This document shows, one piece after another, positions 1 to 8,073 of a DNA stretch of 64,000 bases. Each line of letters opens with the position of its first letter. The first letter of the stretch is position 1. The position numbers and the translations under genes were made by a program. The notes beneath the pieces were generated by a model, which saw only the letters and a list, made by a program, of their open reading frames with translations, had not been told where the DNA came from and ran no database searches. The stretch comes from Amycolatopsis sp. NBC_00345 (GTDB lineage Bacteria; Actinomycetota; Actinomycetes; Mycobacteriales; Pseudonocardiaceae): positions 4,402,001 to 4,466,000 of the forward strand of contig NZ_CP107995.1 of the NCBI RefSeq assembly GCF_036116635.1. Reading direction: 5' to 3'.

Positions 1-123
1 GACCCGGAAACCGAAGTAGGCGATGTCGCCGACGGTTTCGGCGGCACCCCGCAGGACGTTCGACCGCTTCGGGACCGGGGTCCGCAGGTCCGGGAGCTTC
101 ACGGGCTTCTCGACTGTTGTCAT
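1..123 (-). CDS. YrbE/MlaE-family ABC permease (Mce system), N-terminal fragment
   Basis: This is the beginning of a gene that runs off the left edge; only about 41 residues are visible. The frame is open from the ATG at 121-123 to base 1. Its first residues, MTTVEKPVKLPDL, repeat the MTTVEKPG start of the YrbE permease just upstream, and a second, slightly different YrbE protein normally follows the first in Mce operons. The gap to the upstream stop codon is 13 bases, with a purine-rich AAGGGCGG stretch before the ATG. It would form the heterodimeric permease of a lipid or sterol importer in the inner membrane. The family call rests on context and the short N-terminus only. Confidence 0.6.
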   Translation of the reverse strand, partial: MTTVEKPVKLPDLRTPVPKRSNVLRGAAETVGDIAYFGFRV

Positions 124-136
124 CGCCGGCCGCCCT

Positions 137-994
137 TCACCGCAGCATCAGCAGGTTCGGGTTGAGCCCCTGCGCGATCGCGTTGAAGAAGAAGTTGAAC
201 ACCCAGACCATCGCGAAGCAGATGACAACCGCCTGGTTGACCGCCCGGCCGACCCCCTCGGGGCCGCCGCCGGCGTTGAGTCCTTTGTAGCTGCAGATCA
301 CGCCGATGAACAGGCCGGTCAGGAGCGTCTTCAGCTCGGCCCCCCACACGTCGGCGGCGTACAGATTGTGCGACATGCTGTCGATGTACGCGCTCGACGT
401 GGTGTCGGCGAGCGCGCTCACCGCGACCAATCCGAGCAGCACGCCGACGAACGACGTGAGGCAGTTGAGCAGGGCGCACATCACCGCCGTCGCGATCACC
501 CGCGGGATCACCAGCATCCGCAGGACGTCCATGCCGAGCACCTTGAGCGCGTCCAGCTCCTCACGGGCCCGGCGCGCGCCGAGGTCGGACGTGATCGACG
601 TGCCGATCACGCCGGCCACGACCATGCCGACCATGAACGCGGCGATCTCGCGGATGTCGGCCATCACCCAGAACGCGCCCATCCGGTTCGCCGCGCCGAG
701 CAGCCCGAGCAGGCCGACGCCCATCACCGTGATCAGGAAGCCGAACCCGGCCATCGCGAAAGTGGCCGGCCAGAAACACAGGCGCAGCAACGCATACATC
801 TCGTCGAGGGTGTCTTTCCAGTAGCCCCTCGGGTGGCGGATCGCGCTGGCCAGCACCTGCCCCAGCAGCTGGCAGATCCGGCCCACCTCCAGCACCACCG
901 TGCGCGCCGGCCCGGGCACGAGGCCGATGGCGCGTTCCGTTCCCCGGACGCGGCGGCGCGGCGGCGCCGCACCGGGTTTCTCGACCGTGGTCAC
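137..994 (-). CDS. YrbE/MlaE-family ABC transporter permease of an Mce lipid-import system
   Basis: The 285-residue protein has a charged N-terminal segment of about 60 residues and then several hydrophobic membrane segments, the layout of MlaE/YrbE permeases. The conserved central part reads SDLGARRAREELDALKVLG, the region of the family that meets the ATPase, and the end is NAIAQGLNPNLLMLR. It starts with GTG at 994, one base past the stop codon of the SCP2-like gene, so the two are probably cotranscribed. With the next permease it would move hydrophobic substrates (sterols or other lipids) through the inner membrane, using an ATPase encoded elsewhere. That import role suits the catabolic genes to the right. 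Confidence 0.88.
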   Translation of the reverse strand: MTTVEKPGAAPPRRRVRGTERAIGLVPGPARTVVLEVGRICQLLGQVLASAIRHPRGYWKDTLDEMYALLRLCFWPATFAMAGFGFLITVMGVGLLGLLGAANRMGAFWVMADIREIAAFMVGMVVAGVIGTSITSDLGARRAREELDALKVLGMDVLRMLVIPRVIATAVMCALLNCLTSFVGVLLGLVAVSALADTTSSAYIDSMSHNLYAADVWGAELKTLLTGLFIGVICSYKGLNAGGGPEGVGRAVNQAVVICFAMVWVFNFFFNAIAQGLNPNLLMLR

Positions 995-995
995 G

Positions 996-1424
996 TCAGT
1001 TCACCGCGTCGACCAGATCGGCACGCCCGGCTTCGCGCAGGATGTTCTCGTACGTGCCGAACAGCGGCTTGGTGATCGGGACCACCTTCATCACCGCGGA
1101 GACCTTGCCCTTGGTCTTGATCTGGCCGCGGGCCATCGCCAGCGCGACGTTGACCTTGCCGAGCCAGAACCGGTGCGCGGTGTCGGCCAGCATCTCCAGC
1201 TCGGCGTCGATCGGACGCGTCACCGGGGCGCCGCCGTCCCGCCCCAGCTGCACGACGCCTTCACCGAAGTCGATCACGATGGTCGATTCCGGGTCCGACT
1301 GGTTGAGCTTGAGCACGGAGCCGACCTTCCGCAGCTTCGGCCCCAGCTCGGGGTCCGCCAGGCTCACCTGGAAGATCTTGCCCAGGTAGCGGTAGACCTC
1401 GTCCTCGTCCTTGAAGACACCCAC
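996..1424 (-). CDS. SCP2 sterol-binding-domain protein
   Basis: A 142-residue protein with the SCP2 fold signature: an N-terminal helix (YRYLGKIFQVSLADPEL), a middle beta region with VIDFGEGVVQLG, and a C-terminal ARGQIKTKGKVSAVMKVVPI segment typical of sterol-carrier domains (the G-x-I/V-K-x-x-G motif at about residues 100-106). Such proteins bind acyl-CoA or lipid ligands and in actinobacteria often stand beside Mce or acyl-CoA degradation genes. The gene lies directly upstream of the YrbE permease, with a 1-base gap, and 22 bases downstream of the ferredoxin gene. No catalytic role can be read from the sequence. Confidence 0.75.
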   Translation of the reverse strand: MGVFKDEDEVYRYLGKIFQVSLADPELGPKLRKVGSVLKLNQSDPESTIVIDFGEGVVQLGRDGGAPVTRPIDAELEMLADTAHRFWLGKVNVALAMARGQIKTKGKVSAVMKVVPITKPLFGTYENILREAGRADLVDAVN

Positions 1425-1446
1425 GAGAGCTCCTTTGCTCGAATCG

Positions 1447-1647
1447 CTATTCGTCGTGAAGGGAGATCGCCCGCTCCGGGCACGTCTCGACCGCTGCGGC
1501 CGCCGCGTCGGCCAGCTCGGGTGGCACGGTTTCCATCAGGGCAAGGGATTTGCCCTGGTCGTCGTCGACGTCGAAGAGCTCCGGCGCCCGGACCGCGCAC
1601 CGCGCGTGGCCCTGGCATCGGTCCGCGTCGATCGCGATCCTGATCAC
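1447..1647 (-). CDS. Small [3Fe-4S] ferredoxin, cytochrome P450 partner
   Basis: A roughly 66-residue ferredoxin with C-x5-C (CQGHARC near the N-terminus) and a C-terminal CPERAI motif, the three-cysteine pattern of P450-linked single-cluster ferredoxins. The GTG at 1647 overlaps the P450 stop codon (GTGA) and gives the usual length before the first cysteine; an ATG at 1659 is an alternative that adds four residues. It should carry electrons from the ferredoxin reductase (5660-6628) to the P450 encoded directly upstream. It is too short and too embedded in overlapping frames to be found by length alone; the cysteine pattern and its position beside the P450 support it. Confidence 0.85.
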   Translation of the reverse strand: MIRIAIDADRCQGHARCAVRAPELFDVDDDQGKSLALMETVPPELADAAAAAVETCPERAISLHDE

Positions 1648-2876
1648 TGCTCCGGCCATTCGTCGAACACCACCGGCACCGTTTTCACACCCCATGTGTT
1701 GCCGGTGTGCCAGACGGCCTCTTTGCCGGGCGCGACCCGGTAGCGCGGGACACGGTGCAGGAACTCCCGCAGCAGGGTCTTCAGCTCCAGCCGCGCCAGG
1801 TGCGAACCGAGGCACCGGTGGATCCCGGAGCCGAACCCGAGGTGACGGTTGGGCTGGCGATCGAAGACCAGCTCGTCCGGGTCCGGGAACTCCTCCGGGT
1901 CCCGGTTGGCCGCGGGCCACAGCAGCAGGAGCCGGTCGCCCTCGTCCAGCTGCTGCCCGGCGAACTCGCACGGCTGGGCCACGTTCCGCGCCACGCCGGG
2001 CTGCGGCGGCATGAACCGGATCAGCTCCTCGACGGCGAGGTCCAGCTTCTCCGGGTCGTCGACGATCTGCTCCAGCCGGTCGCGTACCTCGGGCTTCTCG
2101 GCGAACATCAGCAGCAGCCGGCTCAGCACGCTGGCGGTCGTGTCGAAGCCCGCTGGCACCAGCACCAGGCAGAACCCGTAGATCTCGTCGTCGGTGAGCC
2201 GTTCCCCGTCCAGCTCGGCCTGGTCGAGATGGCTGATCAGGTCGTCGCCGTAGCCGTTGGTGCGCAGCTGATCGAGCATCTCGGCGAAGTACATGGTGCA
2301 GTTGAGGCCCGCCGCCATCGACCGTTCCAGGTTGTCCTCGTCGGTCGACTCGGGATCGGGCTGGAGCATGTACAGGAACTCGTCCTTGAGCTTTTCCCAA
2401 TCCTTTTCAGGCACGCCGAGGTACAGCTCGAGAATGCCGCGCAACGGAAGGGGGATCGCCACCTCCTTCGCCAGGTCGGCGTCCTTCTTGCCGACCAGGC
2501 CGTCGATGATCGTGCGGACCATCTCCCGCATGTGCGGTTCCAGCGCCTCCACCGACTTGGGGCTGAACCGGGCGCCCACCAGGGTCCGGTACTTGCGGTG
2601 CATCGGCGGGTCGGACTCGATCGGGATCATCGGGGTCGGATTGCCGAACGGCGGGATGGTGACCGGGAACGAGGAGAACAGCTCCGGTTTGTGCGCGGCC
2701 TCGTAAACGTCGCGGTAGCGCGAAACCGCGTAGAAGCCACCGTGTTCGACGCTGTGCGCGACCGGGAATTCGGTGCGCATCTTCGTGAAGATCTCGTCCT
2801 GGTGCTTCTGGCAGTCGCGGTCGTGCAGGCTGAAGTGTTCGACCAGCTTCGTGATGACGCCGTCGTCGACAGTCAC
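1644..2876 (-). CDS. Cytochrome P450 monooxygenase
   Basis: A complete 410-residue bacterial class I P450. The I-helix oxygen-binding motif AGFDTT begins near residue 242, the ExxR motif (EELIR) is near 284-287, and the haem loop FGSGIHRCLG has its cysteine near 355. The GTG start at 2876 is preceded by AAGGAAA at good spacing. It lies between a ferredoxin gene and alcohol and aldehyde dehydrogenase genes, so the likely job is hydroxylation of a methyl or methylene carbon, with the alcohol then oxidised to acid. The arrangement resembles the Pseudomonas terp (alpha-terpineol, CYP108) operon, but the substrate cannot be read from the sequence. Confidence 0.93.
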   Translation of the reverse strand: MTVDDGVITKLVEHFSLHDRDCQKHQDEIFTKMRTEFPVAHSVEHGGFYAVSRYRDVYEAAHKPELFSSFPVTIPPFGNPTPMIPIESDPPMHRKYRTLVGARFSPKSVEALEPHMREMVRTIIDGLVGKKDADLAKEVAIPLPLRGILELYLGVPEKDWEKLKDEFLYMLQPDPESTDEDNLERSMAAGLNCTMYFAEMLDQLRTNGYGDDLISHLDQAELDGERLTDDEIYGFCLVLVPAGFDTTASVLSRLLLMFAEKPEVRDRLEQIVDDPEKLDLAVEELIRFMPPQPGVARNVAQPCEFAGQQLDEGDRLLLLWPAANRDPEEFPDPDELVFDRQPNRHLGFGSGIHRCLGSHLARLELKTLLREFLHRVPRYRVAPGKEAVWHTGNTWGVKTVPVVFDEWPEQ

Positions 2877-2917
2877 GATGTTTCCTTTCCGTTGACACGG
2901 GGGCGAAAGGGACCGGC

Positions 2918-4015
2918 TCAGACCAGTCGCAGGACCGGTTTGACGGCCTTGCCCGCCTCGGAATCCGCGCAGGCCGCGTTGATGTCGGCGAAGTCGTAGC
3001 TCGTGATCAGCCGGTCGAACGGGAACCGCCCCTGCGCGTGCAGTTCCAGCAGCCGCGGGATGAAGTCGTCGGGCCGGGCGTCGCCCTCGGTCACGCCGGT
3101 GATGGTGCGGCCGGTCATCAGCAGTTCCAGCATGTCGACCTGGATCTCGGTGCCCGCCTGGCCGAAACCGAGCACCGCGCAGGTGCCCTTGGGCGCCAGG
3201 GCGCTGACCGCCTGACGGACTACCGCAGTGACGGCGGTGGTGTCGACGGTGAAGTCGGCCCCCCGTCCGGTGATCCGCTGGATCTCCTCGACCGGGTCCT
3301 TGGCGGACGCGTCGACGCTGTGCGTGGCGCCCAGCTCCTCGGCCAGCGCCAGCCGGTCCGGCACCAGGTCCACGGCGATCACCTTGGTGCACCCGGCCGC
3401 GCGGGCGGCCATGACCGCGGCGATGCCGACGGCGCCCGCGCCGAACACGGCGAGGCTGGACCCGGTTTCGGGACGGAGCCGGTTGAGCACCGTGCCGGCA
3501 CCGGTCTGGATGCCGCAGCCCAGGGGGCCCACGATCGACAGGTCGGCGTCCGGGCCCAGCTTGACGACGTTGCTCTCGACCGCGATCGAGTGCGTAGCGA
3601 ACGAGGACTGGCTGAAGAAGAAGCCGTGCACGTCGCCCTCGCCGTGCAGCGCGTTGGTGCCGTCCGGGCGGGAGCCCGCGACGTTGCTGACGACGAACTG
3701 CTCGCAGTAGGCCGGATCGCCGCGCAGGCACATCCGGCAGCGGTGACACGAGGCGAAGGTCAGCAGGACCTTGTCGCCCGGCTCGACCTTGGTGACGCCC
3801 GGGCCGACCGCCTCGACCACCCCGGCGCCCTCGTGGCCCAGCACCAGCGGCAGCGGCACCGGCAGCCACTGGTTGCGGACGCCGATGTCGGTGTGGCAGA
3901 CACCGGTGGAGTGGATCTTGACCAGGACCTCGCCGGCCCGGGGATCGTCGAGCTCCAGCTCCTCGATCTGGAACGGCTGACCGGCTTCACGCACGACCGC
4001 GGCCTTGACACGCAT
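2918..4015 (-). CDS. Zinc-dependent medium-chain alcohol dehydrogenase (aryl/terpenyl alcohol type)
   Basis: The 365-residue protein keeps all zinc ligands of the family: Cys40, His61 and Cys167 for the catalytic zinc, and Cys90, 93, 96 and 104 for the structural zinc. The Rossmann motif GAGAVG lies near residue 192. Length and the GCGIQTGAG motif match benzyl-, geraniol- and perillyl-alcohol dehydrogenases, which oxidise primary alcohols to aldehydes with NAD. It sits 12 bases downstream of the aldehyde dehydrogenase gene and just upstream of the P450 gene, so the three enzymes could turn a methyl group into a carboxylate in sequence. Substrate is inferred from context only. Confidence 0.88.
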   Translation of the reverse strand: MRVKAAVVREAGQPFQIEELELDDPRAGEVLVKIHSTGVCHTDIGVRNQWLPVPLPLVLGHEGAGVVEAVGPGVTKVEPGDKVLLTFASCHRCRMCLRGDPAYCEQFVVSNVAGSRPDGTNALHGEGDVHGFFFSQSSFATHSIAVESNVVKLGPDADLSIVGPLGCGIQTGAGTVLNRLRPETGSSLAVFGAGAVGIAAVMAARAAGCTKVIAVDLVPDRLALAEELGATHSVDASAKDPVEEIQRITGRGADFTVDTTAVTAVVRQAVSALAPKGTCAVLGFGQAGTEIQVDMLELLMTGRTITGVTEGDARPDDFIPRLLELHAQGRFPFDRLITSYDFADINAACADSEAGKAVKPVLRLV

Positions 4016-4027
4016 GGGAAATCTCCT

Positions 4028-5470
4028 TCAGGCAGGCAGGTAGATCGACTTGAGCTGGAGGTAACCGGCCAGGGCTTCCGGGCCGAACTCGCGCCCGATG
4101 CCACTGGCCTTGACCCCGCCGAAGGGAGCGTTGAGGTCGAGCACGTACCCGTTCACGCCGATGGTTCCGGTCTGCACGCTGCGCGCGACCGACGTGGCGC
4201 GCTCGGAGTCGGCCGACCAGACGCTGCCGCCGAGGCCGTACTCGGAGTCGTTGGCGATGCGCACCGCCTCCTCGTCGCCGTCGTAGGCGATGACCGACAG
4301 CACCGGGCCGAAGATCTCCTGCCGCGCGATCGTGGACGCGTTGTCCACGTCGGCGAACAGGGTCGGCTGGACGAACCAGCCCCGGTCGAGCCCGGCGGGA
4401 CGGCCGCCGCCGACCACCAGCCGCGCGCCTTCCGCGCGCCCCTTGGCGATGTAGCCCTCGACCCGCTCGCGATGCTCGGCCGAAGCCAGCGGGCCGACCT
4501 GCGTCGACGGCTCCAGCGGGTCGCCGACCTGCAGGCCCCCGAGCCAGCCGGCCAGCGATTCGACCACCTCGTCGTAACGGCTGCGCGGCGCGAGGATCCG
4601 GGTGCACGCCATGCAGGTCTGCCCGTTGTTGGCCAGCGAGGCGAAGAAGAGGCCCTCGGTCACCTTGTCCAGATCGGCGTCGTCGAGGATGACCGCGGCC
4701 GATTTTCCGCCCAGTTCCAGCGAAACCGGCCTCAGCAGGGCGCCGCAGCGTTCCCCGATCGTCCGCCCGGCCGCGGTGGAGCCGGTGAAGGCGATCTTGT
4801 CGACGCCGGGGTGCGACACCAGGTACGCGCCGAGTTCCCGGCCGCCGGGAACCCAGTTCAGCACGCCCGGCGGCACGCCGGCCTCCTCGGCCGCCTCGGC
4901 CAGCAGGAAGCTGTCGAGCACCGTGCCCGGCGACGGCTTGACCACGACGGTGCAGCCCGCGGCCAGCGCCGGGGCGATCTTGGTGACGGCGAGGACAACC
5001 GGGTAGTTCCACGGCACGATCGCACCGACCACGCCGACCGGGCTGCGCCGGACCAGGGTGTCGAAACCGAGTGGTGACGGGCGCCGCTCTTCGAACTCGG
5101 TCGAAGCGGCCAGCGCGGCGTAGTACCGCAGCAGGGCCACCGCGTAACCGCCTTCGAACTGCTCGCTCAGGCTCAGCGGCATGCCGTTCTGGAGGCTGAC
5201 CGCCCGGGTCAGTTGCTCGCCGCGCTTTTCCAGCGCGTCCGCGAACCGGTTGAGCACGTCGCCCCGTTCCGCAGGGGACGCGGTGGCCCACGGGGAATCG
5301 TCGAACGCCTGCCGAGCGGCGCTGACCGCGCGGTCGACGTCCTGCTCTCCGGCTTCCGGGACGCTGCCGAGCGATTCTTCGGTCGTCGCGTTGACGACCT
5401 CGATACGGCGGCCGGACGCGGGTGCTACCCAGCCTCCGCCGATGAACAAGCTGTCATACGCCATAACCAT
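4028..5470 (-). CDS. NAD(P)-dependent aldehyde dehydrogenase
   Basis: A full-length 480-residue ALDH. The catalytic cysteine is Cys286 in NNGQTC, the general base Glu252 lies in LELGGKS, the coenzyme-loop Asn is in PWNYP near residue 155, and FTGST is near 229. The ATG at 5470 follows AAGGAG at 6-base spacing. It should oxidise the aldehyde made by the neighbouring alcohol dehydrogenase to a carboxylic acid ready for CoA activation. It is the first gene of a leftward set with the alcohol dehydrogenase, P450 and ferredoxin, and a 189-base gap with a palindrome (5565-5580) lies upstream and probably holds the promoter. Confidence 0.9.
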   Translation of the reverse strand: MVMAYDSLFIGGGWVAPASGRRIEVVNATTEESLGSVPEAGEQDVDRAVSAARQAFDDSPWATASPAERGDVLNRFADALEKRGEQLTRAVSLQNGMPLSLSEQFEGGYAVALLRYYAALAASTEFEERRPSPLGFDTLVRRSPVGVVGAIVPWNYPVVLAVTKIAPALAAGCTVVVKPSPGTVLDSFLLAEAAEEAGVPPGVLNWVPGGRELGAYLVSHPGVDKIAFTGSTAAGRTIGERCGALLRPVSLELGGKSAAVILDDADLDKVTEGLFFASLANNGQTCMACTRILAPRSRYDEVVESLAGWLGGLQVGDPLEPSTQVGPLASAEHRERVEGYIAKGRAEGARLVVGGGRPAGLDRGWFVQPTLFADVDNASTIARQEIFGPVLSVIAYDGDEEAVRIANDSEYGLGGSVWSADSERATSVARSVQTGTIGVNGYVLDLNAPFGGVKASGIGREFGPEALAGYLQLKSIYLPA

Positions 5471-5564
5471 GTTCAGCTCCTTTGCTGTGGCCCTCGTGCA
5501 CCGCGATTCCGCCGGATGACGCCGCTCGATAACTCAAGCTATGGCGCTGTGACCGGGGCAACAA

Positions 5565-5580
5565 CACGTAGATATACGTG
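5565..5580. promoter_or_regulatory. Perfect palindrome CACGTA-GATA-TACGTG, candidate operator
   Basis: A perfect inverted repeat with 6-base arms and a 4-base spacer lies about 95 bases upstream of the aldehyde dehydrogenase start, in the only real gap of the P450/dehydrogenase set. Its CGTAGA half resembles the TGTAGA/TCTACA elements found before the ferredoxin and PaaX genes. It may be a repressor site controlling the oxidation operon; which protein binds it is unknown. Confidence 0.4.
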
Positions 5581-5659
5581 CTTTCCGCGATCCGCGTACC
5601 CCGGAAAAGCCGACGGCCGGCGGGCCGGCGGAACCCGCCTGCCCACCGGCCGTCCTCGC

Positions 5660-6628
5660 TCAACTGGTCGCAGTGTCCGTGGAATGACCAGGGAAAACCG
5701 GCTGCCCGGGATCGATGAAATGCGCCGCGTTGTTCACCGCGGTCGCGGCCTCGCCGAAGCCGACGGCGATGAGCCGCACCTTCCCCGGGTAGTCGTTGAT
5801 GTCGCCCGCGGCGAAGATCCCGGGGACGTTGGTGGCCATCGACGAGCCGACCGGGATGTGCCGCCGGTTCCGGATGTCGACGCCCCACTCCAGCAACGGC
5901 CCGAGGTTCGCGGTGAACCCCAGCGCGGCGATGATCCGCTGGCAGGACAGCGTCCACGCCTCGTCGCCCCGCGTGATCTCCACGCGCTCGATCGCCTCGC
6001 GCCCCAGCACCTTGGACACCTCGGCGCCGGTGGTGATCTCGACCGGGCTCGCCCGCACCGCGGCGACCGTGGCCGGATGGGCCCGGAAGGTGTCGCGGCG
6101 GTGGACGACCGTGACCGACTTCGCCAAGGGGTGCAACGTTTCCGCCCAGTCGAACGCGGAGTCGCCACCGCCGACGATCACCACGTCCGCGCCCGCGTAT
6201 TCGTCCGGCCTGCGCACGAAATAAGCCAGCCCGGTGCCCTCGAACCGCTGGGCCGCGGGCAACGGGCGTGGGGTGAACGTGCCGATCCCGCCGGTGATGA
6301 CCACCGCCTTCGCCGTGACCCGCTCACCGCGGTGGGTGGTCACGGCGAACCCGGGTTCGAGCGTCTCGGCCCGGTGCCCGAGCAGGTACCGGGGCCGGAA
6401 CGGGGCGGCCTGGTCCAGCAGCCGGTCGACCAGCTCCCGGCCGCGGATGGCCGGGAAGCCGGCGATGTCGGAAATCCGTTTCTCCGGGTACATCGCGTTG
6501 ATCTGGCCGCCGGGCTCGGGCAGCGAGTCCAGCACCACCACGGAGAGCCCGCGGAAACCGGCGTAGTAGGCGGCGAACAGGCCGGCCGGCCCGGCACCGA
6601 CGATCAGGAGGTCGGCCTCGTGCGTCAT
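5660..6628 (-). CDS. Ferredoxin-NAD(P)+ reductase, thioredoxin-reductase-like type
   Basis: The 322-residue flavoprotein has an FAD-binding GAGPAG at residues 11-16, an NAD(P)-binding GGGDSA near 153-158 followed by VVHRRDTFRAH, and a C-terminal FAD motif AAGDINDYPGK. It lacks the CxxC active site of thioredoxin reductases, as in the FNR family of Bacillus YumC and green sulfur bacteria. It would pass electrons from NAD(P)H to a ferredoxin, either the one encoded 4 bases upstream with overlapping codons (6625-6966) or the P450 partner at 1447. The coupling to both suggests it serves the P450 chain or another ferredoxin-dependent enzyme. Confidence 0.88.
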   Translation of the reverse strand: MTHEADLLIVGAGPAGLFAAYYAGFRGLSVVVLDSLPEPGGQINAMYPEKRISDIAGFPAIRGRELVDRLLDQAAPFRPRYLLGHRAETLEPGFAVTTHRGERVTAKAVVITGGIGTFTPRPLPAAQRFEGTGLAYFVRRPDEYAGADVVIVGGGDSAFDWAETLHPLAKSVTVVHRRDTFRAHPATVAAVRASPVEITTGAEVSKVLGREAIERVEITRGDEAWTLSCQRIIAALGFTANLGPLLEWGVDIRNRRHIPVGSSMATNVPGIFAAGDINDYPGKVRLIAVGFGEAATAVNNAAHFIDPGQPVFPGHSTDTATS

Positions 6629-6966
6629 CCGGCGTCCCCGAATCCGGCGACCAGCTCGGTGTCCACCCCGATGGCACCGGTGACCGCCGCTCCCCCGGGC
6701 GCGCCGATGGCCTCCTCACGGCCCGGCAACGGCTCCTCGAAGAACCTCGCGTTGTCCCCGACGAACTCGGCTTTTCCGCCGGGCACCTTGGTGTCGAGGG
6801 AGATCGCGGTGACCGGGCAAGCCGGCTCGCAGGCCCCGCAGTCGATGCACTCGGCGGGGTTGATGTACAGCTTGCGCTTTCCTTCGTAGATGCAGTCGAC
6901 CGGGCATTCGTCCATGCAGGAACGATCCATCACGTCGATGCAGGAATCAGCGATCACATAGGGCAT
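6625..6966 (-). CDS. FdxA-type 7Fe ferredoxin
   Basis: This 113-residue protein has the FdxA pattern: C9, C17, C21 and C25 in the first half and C40, C43, C46 and C50 (CIDCGACEPACP) in the second, enough for one [3Fe-4S] and one [4Fe-4S] cluster. The C-terminal 55 residues form the usual FdxA tail. The stop codon overlaps the start of the ferredoxin reductase, so both proteins should be made together. The low-potential ferredoxin could feed the P450. A more speculative partner is the benzoyl-CoA-reductase-like system at 37-41 kb, which in other bacteria needs a 2[4Fe-4S] ferredoxin. Confidence 0.9.
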   Translation of the reverse strand: MPYVIADSCIDVMDRSCMDECPVDCIYEGKRKLYINPAECIDCGACEPACPVTAISLDTKVPGGKAEFVGDNARFFEEPLPGREEAIGAPGGAAVTGAIGVDTELVAGFGDAG

Positions 6967-7067
6967 GACAAGTTCCTCACGCTCGCGGAAAAGGCGCGGC
7001 GAACATCGGAGGAATCGCGGAATCGCACAGAGGGTGGACGGAATCCTACCGCCCGAAGCCCACGAAG

Positions 7068-7104
7068 TCTACACGCTGCCGTACTCAGTTGCGCGTCATG
7101 TAGA
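7068..7104. promoter_or_regulatory. Divergent promoter region with TCTACA / TGTAGA inverted repeat
   Basis: Between the leftward ferredoxin gene and the rightward PaaX-type gene, TCTACA (7068-7073) and TGTAGA (7099-7104) form a spaced inverted repeat. A related GTCTACA also occurs at 9525-9531, before the BadI-like gene. The repeat could be an autoregulatory site of the PaaX-type repressor. The assignment is inference from position and repetition. Confidence 0.3.
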
Positions 7105-7167
7105 ATCTAGGCCACGGCACGGGCGTCCGGTCACCATCGCCGTGCGACCCGGAGACGAGGAGGCCCC

Positions 7168-8025
7168 ATGCCGACCCCCGAGGCGCTGGACACGCTGTCG
7201 CCCGGAACCGCGGACGCGCCCCTCGCGCACGGAAGCGCGAGATCGTTGCTCATCACGATCCTCGGCGAGCTGGTGTGGCCCACCGGGCAGCCCGTGTGGA
7301 CCTCGACGCTGGTGCACCTCCTCAAAGGACTCGGGTTCGAGGAGCAGACCGCCCGCCAGGCGATCGCCAGGGCCTCGGCGTCCGGGTGGCTCCAGCCGGA
7401 GCGCCAGGGACGCGAGGTGTGCTGGACCCTGACCCCGAAACTGGTCCACATCTTCGAAACCGGCTCCAGCCGCGTCTACTCGCTCAGCGACCCGTTCAGC
7501 AGCTGGGACGGGACCTGGCTGGCGTTGTGGACGACGATCCCCCAGTCGATGCGCCGGGCCCGGCGCCCGCTCTACGCGGGGCTCACCTGGGCCGGCTTCG
7601 GCAACCCGCTTCCCGGGCTGTGGCTGACCCCGCACGTCGAGCGGGCCGCGGAAGTACGGCAGCTGCTGGAGCAGCTCGAACTCGAGCAGCACACCTTCGC
7701 CTTCACCGGCAACGTCAGCGCCATCGGGATCCCCGCCGAGGAGATCGTCGAACGCGGCTGGGACCTCGACGACCTGCGGACCCGGTACGAGCAGGCCTGG
7801 GCGGCGATGAACGACGTGCGCCCGGACGGGCCGGACGAGACCCTCTTCACGCACATCCGGCTGATGAGCGAATGGCAGGAATTCCCGCGCGTCGATCCGC
7901 AGCTGCCGGAGGCGCTGCTGCCGGACTGGGTGGGGCGGCGGGTCGCCCGCCGGATCGAGGCGTTCCGCGCGCAGTGGGCCCCGATCGTGCGCCGGCGGTT
8001 CGCCGAGCTCACCAGCACGCCCTGA
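7168..8025 (+). CDS. PaaX-family transcriptional repressor
   Basis: The 285-residue protein follows the PaaX layout: a winged-helix N-terminus (SLLITILGELVWP near residues 27-40, then a helix with EEQTARQAIARASASGWL), a central domain with DGTWLALW, and an alpha-helical C-terminal part. PaaX repressors respond to aryl-CoA thioesters such as phenylacetyl-CoA. It is transcribed away from the ferredoxin/P450 group and is followed by a thioesterase. A CoA-ester inducer of the neighbouring catabolic genes is a reasonable inference. An ATG preceded by GAGGAGG (7157-7163) sets the start. Confidence 0.85.
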   Translation: MPTPEALDTLSPGTADAPLAHGSARSLLITILGELVWPTGQPVWTSTLVHLLKGLGFEEQTARQAIARASASGWLQPERQGREVCWTLTPKLVHIFETGSSRVYSLSDPFSSWDGTWLALWTTIPQSMRRARRPLYAGLTWAGFGNPLPGLWLTPHVERAAEVRQLLEQLELEQHTFAFTGNVSAIGIPAEEIVERGWDLDDLRTRYEQAWAAMNDVRPDGPDETLFTHIRLMSEWQEFPRVDPQLPEALLPDWVGRRVARRIEAFRAQWAPIVRRRFAELTSTP

Positions 8026-8073
8026 CGTTCCCGATCCCCGCCCCGCACGATGTTCGCCACCGGGAGACCCTTC

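Noticed and set aside
1644..3869. A 741-codon reading that would fuse the P450 to an upstream segment.
   Set aside because: The extra N-terminal part is an out-of-frame reading of the alcohol dehydrogenase gene; the P450 has its own GTG with a good ribosome-binding site.
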